Source: Archaeoglobaceae archaeon (lineage in GTDB: Archaea; Halobacteriota; Archaeoglobi; Archaeoglobales; JdFR-42). From it: a stretch of 19,322 nucleotides of DNA. The notes under the pieces were generated by a model that was not told the DNA's origin, made no database searches, and saw only the letters and a program-made list of their open reading frames with translations. Made by a program: the position numbers and the translations under genes. Of this stretch, positions 14,381 to 19,322 are shown in pieces. The stretch's first letter is position 1. Each line of letters opens with the position of its first letter. The stretch lies in the NCBI GenBank assembly GCA_015523685.1, contig WAJW01000123.1:1-19322 (forward strand), given 5' to 3'.

Positions 14381-15123
14381 ATCAATTTCTCCACGTTCTT
14401 CTTTATTTCCTCAAATGGCTCCAGAGGACATGTTTCATATGGTGGTTTTCCCTCCATATCTGCCTCGATAAAGCATCTGTCAAAGGGGATTTTACCGAGA
14501 ACCGGATGTTCAATTGAATTTAGAAGAGAGTCAAATTTTCCAGGGAGGTATTTGTTCACAACCACTCCAACTCTGCTTATACCAATATCCTTCGAAAGAG
14601 ATACTATTCTTTCGAGAGTTTCAAGAGATCTGGTTCCCGGTTCAATAACAACAACCATGATGTCGACTCCTTTTGATGTTCCTCTTCCAAGATGCTCAAT
14701 CCCTGCCTCAAGATCAAGAATAACCACATCCTTTTCTCTGAAAAGGGCCTTTCTCAATACCGCTCTCAAGAATGCGCTTTCAGGGCAAAAACATCCATCA
14801 CCTCCCCTTTCTATTGTTCCGAGGACGATCAGTTTTATTCCATGCATGTTCTCTGCGGAGTAATCAGAGAAGATATCGTCCACAAAGGGATTCAGCCTGT
14901 ACATCCCTCCATCCATCCTCACTCTCTCTTCTATAAGTTCCTGAAGCTCTGACACGGGAGGTGGGGGATTTTCAAGACCGAGAGCTGTGTAGAGATTCAT
15001 ATCTGGATCTCCATCTATGGCCAGAACGCTGTATCCTTCCCTTGCATAAAGATACGACAGCACGGATGCGAGTGTTGTTTTTCCCACCCCACCCTTTCCT
15101 GAAATTGCTATTTTCAGTGACAT
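14377..15123 (-). CDS. cooC: CooC-type nickel-insertion ATPase (CODH maturation)
   Basis: A 248-residue SIMIBI-class ATPase. The deviant Walker A motif GKGGVGKTT (9-17) sits after KIAISG, followed by AIDGDPDMN (switch I region) and VVILDLEAGIEHLGRG (switch II). The CooC hallmark GDGCFCPESAFLRAV gives Cys111 and Cys113, the CxC pair that binds Ni(II) at the dimer interface in characterised CooC (Cys112/Cys114). Such proteins load nickel into the C-cluster of carbon monoxide dehydrogenase. No cdh/coo structural gene is in the window. The start is ATG 15123 with AAGGAGTGAT upstream; an in-frame ATG at 15168 would put the leader repeat inside the gene and adds non-family residues. It is the first gene of a five-gene operon. 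Confidence 0.9.
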   Translation of the reverse strand: MSLKIAISGKGGVGKTTLASVLSYLYAREGYSVLAIDGDPDMNLYTALGLENPPPPVSELQELIEERVRMDGGMYRLNPFVDDIFSDYSAENMHGIKLIVLGTIERGGDGCFCPESAFLRAVLRKALFREKDVVILDLEAGIEHLGRGTSKGVDIMVVVIEPGTRSLETLERIVSLSKDIGISRVGVVVNKYLPGKFDSLLNSIEHPVLGKIPFDRCFIEADMEGKPPYETCPLEPFEEIKKNVEKLI

Positions 15124-15144
15124 GGCATCACTCCTTTCGAAAAA

Positions 15145-15211
15145 GGGTGTGCCACAGAAAAAATACATGCGACGACGGGACCGGAATTAACCTTAACTAT
15201 CTGGCACACCC
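15145..15211 (-). repeat. 10-bp inverted repeat in the cooC leader
   Basis: GGGTGTGCCA at 15145-15154 and its exact reverse complement at 15202-15211 enclose 47 bases. On the minus strand the outer arm coincides with the predicted transcription start. The inner arm is followed by five T and then the cooC ribosome binding site. It could be a closing stem of a leader RNA, an attenuator, or two operator half-sites. Confidence 0.7.
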
Positions 15212-15232
15212 AATAAAAATATAGAAGGTATA

Positions 15233-15249
15233 TATTATAAATCTTTCGC
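15233..15249 (-). promoter_or_regulatory. BRE/TATA promoter of the cooC operon
   Basis: On the minus strand the site reads GCGAAAGATTTATAATA, an excellent BRE (GCGAAAGA) joined to a TATA box (TTTATAATA). Transcription should start about 25 bases on, near 15210, giving a leader of roughly 87 bases before the ATG at 15123. Confidence 0.7.
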
Positions 15250-15305
15250 ACAGATTCTGAAAGTAATCCACCTTTTAAAATGATTTTGATATCTGCTAAG
15301 AATTC

Positions 15306-15323
15306 ACCAAAAGCTTAATATAA
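15306..15323 (+). promoter_or_regulatory. BRE/TATA promoter of the branched-chain amino acid operon
   Basis: ACCAAAAG followed by CTTAATATAA forms a good archaeal BRE plus TATA element. The expected transcription start is near 15345, about 20 bases before the TTG start at 15366. It is back to back with the cooC promoter about 60 bases away. Confidence 0.6.
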
Positions 15324-15352
15324 TTATCTCCTAAATGGCGGGATAAAATGAA

Positions 15353-15360
15353 GGGGAGAT
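15353..15360 (+). promoter_or_regulatory. Ribosome binding site for the TTG-started citramalate/isopropylmalate synthase
   Basis: GGGGAGAT lies five bases before TTG 15366. The ATG at 15348 is in the same frame but meets a TAA after four codons, so it cannot start the gene; TTG is the first usable start, and the family alignment begins right there. Confidence 0.7.
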
Positions 15361-15365
15361 AACCC

Positions 15366-16835
15366 TTGAAAGAGTTCAGAGTATTTGATACAACATTGAG
15401 GGATGGAGAACAGACCCCGGGAGTGTCTCTTAGTGTTGAGCAGAAACTTCTGATAGCCGAAGCTCTTGATAGACTTGGTGTTGATGTAATCGAAGCTGGC
15501 TCAGCCATCACATCCGAGGGTGAGCAGGAGGCCATAAGGAAAATAGCGGAACATGGATTTAATGCTGAAATATCCAGCTTTGCAAGAATATTGAGGAAGG
15601 ACATAGATGTTGCGATAGATTGTGGGGTGGATTCTGTATTTATCGTATGTCCATCATCTGATATCCACATAAGAAGCAAGTTTAAGAAAGGAAGAGAGTA
15701 TGTTCTCGAAAAGGGAATAGAATCTGTTGAATACGCAAAAGATCACGGCTTGATTGTGGAGTTTGGAGCTGAAGACGCTTCAAGAGCGGATTTTGATTTT
15801 GTTGTAAAGCTTTTCAAATCTGCAGGAGAAGCAGGTGCAGATAGGGTCTGTTTCTGCGATACTGTTGGAGTTCTGACTCCTCAGAAAACCTCGGAGATAT
15901 ACACAAGATTGCAGGATGAGATTCCCATCCCTGCCTCTATACACTGTCACGACGATTTTGGCCTTGCAACCATCAATTCCCTGTATGCGGTTTTAAACGG
16001 AGCGGATCAGGTTCATGCGACGATAAATGGGCTTGGTGAGAGGGCAGGAAATGCATCTCTTGAAGAGGTCGTGATGGCCGGGGAGATCCTTTTTGACCTC
16101 AAAACAGGGGTTGACAAACAGCATCTTTACAATGTTTCAAGACTCGTCTCCAAGCTGACCGGTGTGATGGTTGCACCAAACAAGGCCATAGTGGGAGATA
16201 ATGCCTTCACTCATGAATCCGGGATCCATACTCACGCAATCATACGGGATTCGTCCACATATGAACCCATAACTCCAGAGATGGTTGGACGGAAAAGGAG
16301 ACTCGTGCTCGGAAAGCATGCGGGAAGAGCATCTGTTGAGGCCATTCTGAAAGAACTCGGATACAGAGCCGATAAAGAAGAGCTTGAAGAGATACTTAAA
16401 AGGATCAAAGAGATAGGCGACAGGGGGAAAAGACTTACTGATGCTGACGTTCAGACAATTGCAGAAACGGTTCTTGAAATCAAAAAAGAAAGCAGGGTTA
16501 AACTTGAGGACCTCAATGTCGTTTCCGGAAAGAATCTCATGCCAACCGCATCTGTTAAACTCAACATAGATGGAAAGGAGGTTGTTGAGGCGGGAATAGG
16601 GCTCGGACCCGTGGATGCAGCCATAAATGCAATAAAAAAGGCGATCAAGAATATCGCTGATATCTCTCTTGAGGAGTATCATGTTGACTCCATCACGGGT
16701 GGGACTGATGCGCTGGTGGAGGTGCTTGTTAAATTGAGGAAGGGGGACAGGATTGTTACCGCAAGGGGCGCCAGAACGGACATAATTATGGCGTCTGTGG
16801 AGGCTGTTGTGGAGGGTATTAACAGGTTGATATAG
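15366..16835 (+). CDS. cimA: (R)-citramalate synthase / 2-isopropylmalate synthase family
   Basis: A 489-residue Claisen-condensing enzyme that joins acetyl-CoA to a 2-oxo acid: pyruvate in CimA (isoleucine route) or 2-oxoisovalerate in LeuA (leucine route). The TIM barrel begins with FDTTLRDGEQTPG (7-19, metal-binding Asp8), continues with SIHCHDDFGLAT (metal-binding His193 and His195) and NGLGERAGNASLEEV, then PNKAIVGDNAFTHESGIH. The C-terminal regulatory domain runs from about 380 with VVSGKNLMPTASVKL, GVGPVDAAINA-like and TGGTDALVEV segments and allows allosteric feedback by the end product. As recalled, it is closest to the CimA of Methanocaldococcus (MJ1392), so CimA is preferred; LeuA activity is not excluded. 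The start is TTG. It leads an operon with ilvB and ilvN. Confidence 0.85.
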   Translation: MKEFRVFDTTLRDGEQTPGVSLSVEQKLLIAEALDRLGVDVIEAGSAITSEGEQEAIRKIAEHGFNAEISSFARILRKDIDVAIDCGVDSVFIVCPSSDIHIRSKFKKGREYVLEKGIESVEYAKDHGLIVEFGAEDASRADFDFVVKLFKSAGEAGADRVCFCDTVGVLTPQKTSEIYTRLQDEIPIPASIHCHDDFGLATINSLYAVLNGADQVHATINGLGERAGNASLEEVVMAGEILFDLKTGVDKQHLYNVSRLVSKLTGVMVAPNKAIVGDNAFTHESGIHTHAIIRDSSTYEPITPEMVGRKRRLVLGKHAGRASVEAILKELGYRADKEELEEILKRIKEIGDRGKRLTDADVQTIAETVLEIKKESRVKLEDLNVVSGKNLMPTASVKLNIDGKEVVEAGIGLGPVDAAINAIKKAIKNIADISLEEYHVDSITGGTDALVEVLVKLRKGDRIVTARGARTDIIMASVEAVVEGINRLI

Positions 16836-16844
16836 GTGGTATTG

Positions 16845-18518
16845 ATGGGCGACATCGTTAATGGTGCAGAAGCACTGATAAGATCTCTGGAAAGTGAGGG
16901 TGTTGAGGTGATCTTTGGCATACCGGGAGGGGCGGTTCTGCCCCTCTATGATGAGCTTTTCGACTCTGACATTGTCCAGATCCTCACCAGACATGAGCAG
17001 GCTGCTGCTCATGCTGCAGATGGATTTGCAAGAGCAACCGGAAAGGTGGGGGTGTGCATTGCCACTTCAGGGCCCGGAGCGACAAATCTCGTAACCGGAA
17101 TAGCCAACGCGTACATGGATTCAAGCCCCATTGTTGCAATCACCGGGCAGGTAACTGTTAACATGATAGGAAATGATGCATTTCAGGAAGCGGACATAAC
17201 GGGTATAACAATGCCCATCACGAAGCATAATTATCTGATAAAGAATCCAAGGGATATCCCGAGGGTTGTCAAAGAGGCATTTCATATAGCCTCAACAGGA
17301 AGAAGAGGCCCTGTTTTAATAGATCTTCCAAAGGATGTTCAGACTGAGGAGTTTGAGTACCATAACCCCGGTAAGGTCAATCTTCTCGGATACAGACCCA
17401 CATTGAAAGGACACCCGAGACAGATAAAAAGAGCGGCTGATCTGATTGTAAAATCTGAAAGACCCGTTATTTTTGCGGGAGGAGGGGTTATTGCATCGTC
17501 AGCTCATGAAGAACTCAGACAGCTTGCAGAACTCATACCCGCTCCGGTCACCATGACTCTGATGGGTCTGGGAGCGTTCCCTGCAAGCCATCCCCTGTCT
17601 CTCGGTATGATAGGAATGCATGGGACAAAGTATGCCAATTATGCTGTTACAGAAAGCGATCTTCTGATAGCCGTGGGTGTGAGGTTCGATGACAGGGCAA
17701 CAGGAAAGCTTGAGAGTTTTGCTCCCGAAGCCAAAATAATACACATCGATATAGACCCTGCAGAGATTGGAAAGAACGTTAGAGTTGATGTTCCGATAGT
17801 GGGTGATGCAAAGCTTGTCCTGAAAGAATTGCTGAAGTACGTCAAATACAGGGCAAGAAAGGAATGGCAGGATAAGATTGAGAGATGGAAGAGAAAATAT
17901 CCACTTTCATACAGTAAGGACGATAAGACTCTGAGACCGCAGTACATAGTTGAAAAGGTAAATGAGCTCGTGCCTGATGCTGTTATTGCAACCGAAGTGG
18001 GCCAGAACCAGATGTGGACTGCTCAGTACTTCAAATTTGAGAAACCGAGAAAGCTGATAACTTCTGGCGGTCTTGGAACCATGGGGTTTGGATTTCCGGC
18101 ATCCATAGGGGCAAAGGTCGCACTTCCCGATGAGACTGTCATAGATATCGCCGGAGATGGAAGCTTTCTGATGAACATACAGGAGCTCGCCACTGCAGTG
18201 GATTTTGAGATAGGTGTTAAGGTCTTTGTCCTCAACAATCAGTTTCTCGGGATGGTGAGGCAGTGGCAGGAGCTTTTCTTTAACAGAAGGTACAGCAACG
18301 TCTGCCTGAGATGCAGGAGAATGGAGTTCACAAAAATTGCGGAGGCATTTGGAGGAAAGGGAATAGAGGTCACAAAACCCGGAGAGGTTGAAGATGCCAT
18401 TAAGCAGGCTCTGGAAATAGATGACAGGCCTGTTGTTGTGGATTTCAAGATAGCAAGGGAAGAGAATGTGTTTCCCATGGTTCCTGCTGGAGCGGCAATC
18501 AATGAGATTATAGGGTGA
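16845..18518 (+). CDS. ilvB: Acetolactate synthase, large (catalytic) subunit
   Basis: A 557-residue thiamine diphosphate and FAD enzyme that condenses two pyruvates to acetolactate, or pyruvate with 2-oxobutyrate, for valine, leucine and isoleucine. Key motifs are VIFGIPGGAVLPLYD, the catalytic Glu51 in RHEQAAAHAADG, the segment TSGPGATNLVTGI, the FAD region GRRGPVLIDLPKD and GVRFDDRATGK, and the ThDP/Mg motif GDGSF (437-441) ending in Asn464-Asn465. The length is normal. Residues 483-495 read YSNVCLRCRRMEF, where the family usually has a YSxTDLxxNPDF-like stretch, giving an unusual CxxC. ATG 16845 is chosen because AGGTGGT ends four bases before it; the GTG at 16836 lies in that site. The small subunit follows five bases after the stop. 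Confidence 0.96.
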   Translation: MGDIVNGAEALIRSLESEGVEVIFGIPGGAVLPLYDELFDSDIVQILTRHEQAAAHAADGFARATGKVGVCIATSGPGATNLVTGIANAYMDSSPIVAITGQVTVNMIGNDAFQEADITGITMPITKHNYLIKNPRDIPRVVKEAFHIASTGRRGPVLIDLPKDVQTEEFEYHNPGKVNLLGYRPTLKGHPRQIKRAADLIVKSERPVIFAGGGVIASSAHEELRQLAELIPAPVTMTLMGLGAFPASHPLSLGMIGMHGTKYANYAVTESDLLIAVGVRFDDRATGKLESFAPEAKIIHIDIDPAEIGKNVRVDVPIVGDAKLVLKELLKYVKYRARKEWQDKIERWKRKYPLSYSKDDKTLRPQYIVEKVNELVPDAVIATEVGQNQMWTAQYFKFEKPRKLITSGGLGTMGFGFPASIGAKVALPDETVIDIAGDGSFLMNIQELATAVDFEIGVKVFVLNNQFLGMVRQWQELFFNRRYSNVCLRCRRMEFTKIAEAFGGKGIEVTKPGEVEDAIKQALEIDDRPVVVDFKIAREENVFPMVPAGAAINEIIG

Positions 18519-18523
18519 GATGA

Positions 18524-19024
18524 ATGAAGCACACACTTGCGGTTCTGGTTGAGAATAAGCCCGGAGTTCTGGCAAGGGTGGCAGGGCTGTTCAGCAGGAG
18601 GGGATACAATATTGACAGCCTTGCCGTGGGTATCACGGACAATGAAAATCTCTCGAGAATGACAATTGTGGTTGAAGGAGATGAACATGTTCTCGAGCAG
18701 GTTACAAAACAGCTCAACAAGCTCATTGAGGTCATAAAGGTCAGTGATCTTCAACCGGAGGAATCGGTGGAGAGAGAACTCGCCCTAATAAAGGTCAATG
18801 TGGATCCGGAAAAAAGGGCTGAGATAATGATGATCACGGACATATTCAGGGCGAGAATAGTTGATGTTTCAACAAGAACAATGATAATAGAGGTCACGGG
18901 TGATGAAGATAAAATAAACGCTCTCACCACTCTTTTGAGGCAATATGGCATTAAAGAGATGGCCAGAACTGGAAAAATTGCCATGATAAGGGGTTCAAAG
19001 GTAATAAAGAGAGAAAAGGGGTGA
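18524..19024 (+). CDS. ilvN: Acetolactate synthase, small (regulatory) subunit
   Basis: A 166-residue regulatory partner of the large subunit, which raises its activity and confers valine feedback inhibition in characterised members. The N-terminal ACT domain is clear: LAVLVENKPGVLARVAGLFSRRGYNI, then the signature SLAVGITDNENLSRMTIVV. The C-terminal half (~80-160) carries the second ACT-like domain with ELALIKVNV and the ARTGKIAMIRG end typical of archaeal and bacterial IlvN/IlvH. The length is standard. GGTGA ends five bases before the ATG, inside the tail of ilvB. The stop overlaps the ATG at 19024 by one base, so the next gene is translated from the same message. Confidence 0.96.
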   Translation: MKHTLAVLVENKPGVLARVAGLFSRRGYNIDSLAVGITDNENLSRMTIVVEGDEHVLEQVTKQLNKLIEVIKVSDLQPEESVERELALIKVNVDPEKRAEIMMITDIFRARIVDVSTRTMIIEVTGDEDKINALTTLLRQYGIKEMARTGKIAMIRGSKVIKREKG

Positions 19025-19025
19025 T
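19018..19025 (+). promoter_or_regulatory. Ribosome binding site selecting a TTG start for the thioredoxin reductase-like gene
   Basis: GGGGTGAT overlaps the in-frame ATG at 19024. TTG 19030 lies exactly five bases beyond GGTGA and would yield a protein starting MYDVVIVGGGPAG, the usual N terminus of this enzyme family. Confidence 0.6.
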
Positions 19026-19029
19026 GCAG

Positions 19030-19322
19030 TTGTACGATGTCGTTATTGTGGGTGGAGGCCCAGCTGGATTATCCGCAGGTATATATGCAGGAAGACACGG
19101 GATGAATGCTCTCATTCTGGAGTCGGTGGACCCTGTCTCCCAGATGTCCACCACACCAATAGTTGAGAATTATCCAGGGCTGATAGGAAGCGGAATGGAA
19201 CTGCTGGAAAAATTCAGGGAGCATGCAATAAAGTTCGGTCCCGAGATCAGGATGGACAGGGTTACGGATATAATCAGAACGGATGGTGGTTTCAGGGTCA
19301 TGGGTGATGAAGGGAGTTATGA
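19030..19322 (+). CDS. Thioredoxin reductase-like FAD/NAD(P)H oxidoreductase (N-terminal fragment)
   Basis: The first ~97 residues of a flavoprotein; the gene runs off the window end. The dinucleotide-binding motif VVIVGGGPAGLSAG near the N terminus binds FAD, followed by LILESVDPVSQMSTTPIVENYPG. The VENYPG element is typical of thioredoxin reductases and the related ferredoxin-NADP reductase group. The redox CxxC and the NADPH domain would lie beyond the window, so the exact class (TrxB versus a ferredoxin- or F420-dependent form) is open. Starts are discussed with the ribosome binding site; ATG 19024 would add two residues. It follows ilvN with no gap, so it is probably co-transcribed with the branched-chain genes, though a metabolic link is not obvious. 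Confidence 0.85.
   Translation, partial: MYDVVIVGGGPAGLSAGIYAGRHGMNALILESVDPVSQMSTTPIVENYPGLIGSGMELLEKFREHAIKFGPEIRMDRVTDIIRTDGGFRVMGDEGSY

Noticed and set aside
15348..15362. Four-codon ORF (ATG to TAA) just before the cimA TTG start, possible leaderless upstream peptide
   Set aside because: It starts near the predicted transcription start but is too short to judge, has no regulatory codon run, and can arise by chance.

Overview
This window looks like chromosomal DNA of an F420-using euryarchaeon. An Archaeoglobales member (Archaeoglobus, Geoglobus or Ferroglobus type) is the best guess. The main reasons are an F420H2:quinone oxidoreductase (fqo) operon with a fused BC subunit, the archaeal type II 3-dehydroquinate synthase, archaeal BRE/TATA promoters, and strong GGTGA-type ribosome binding sites. 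Some ANME-type archaea carry related fqo clusters, so the genus is left open.

Layout. (1) 1-7233, plus strand: the 3' part of an fqo operon in the order L (C-terminal fragment), N, A, BC (fused), D, H, I, F. All junctions overlap or are nearly contiguous. Together they encode a complex I-like proton pump: FqoF takes electrons from F420H2, FqoI/BC carry them over iron-sulfur clusters to the quinone site at BC/D/H, and L/N are antiporter-like membrane subunits. (2) 7330-9061, plus: 3-dehydroquinate synthase II and type I 3-dehydroquinate dehydratase, consecutive early steps of archaeal aromatic amino acid synthesis. (3) 9074-10219, minus: a soluble HdrD/GlpC-like iron-sulfur protein with two complete CCG domains, diverging from (4) a CbiA/CfbB-type a,c-diamide synthase (10432-11745, plus) that appears to be leaderless. 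(5) 15123 down to 11732, minus: a compact five-gene operon encoding a CooC-type nickel-insertion ATPase, a DUF166 protein, a membrane protein fused to a split-barrel flavin/F420-type domain, a free split-barrel paralog and a MazG-like pyrophosphohydrolase. (6) 15366-19322, plus: a branched-chain amino acid operon of citramalate/isopropylmalate synthase, acetolactate synthase large and small subunits, then a thioredoxin-reductase-like gene cut by the window end.

The least explained part is the CooC-DUF166-split-barrel-MazG operon. Its 5' leader carries a perfect 10-bp inverted repeat (15145-15154 / 15202-15211). The outer arm lies at the predicted transcription start and the inner arm is followed by a T run just before the CooC ribosome binding site. 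The other notable points are sequence oddities in the Fqo complex: a Lys-to-Glu change in the antiporter-like subunit N, four rather than two [4Fe-4S] motifs in FqoI, and loss of the usual quinone-site Tyr in FqoD. The window also makes unusual use of TTG start codons. No tRNA, rRNA, CRISPR array, insertion sequence or attachment site was seen, and no gene-free stretch exceeds 300 bases.
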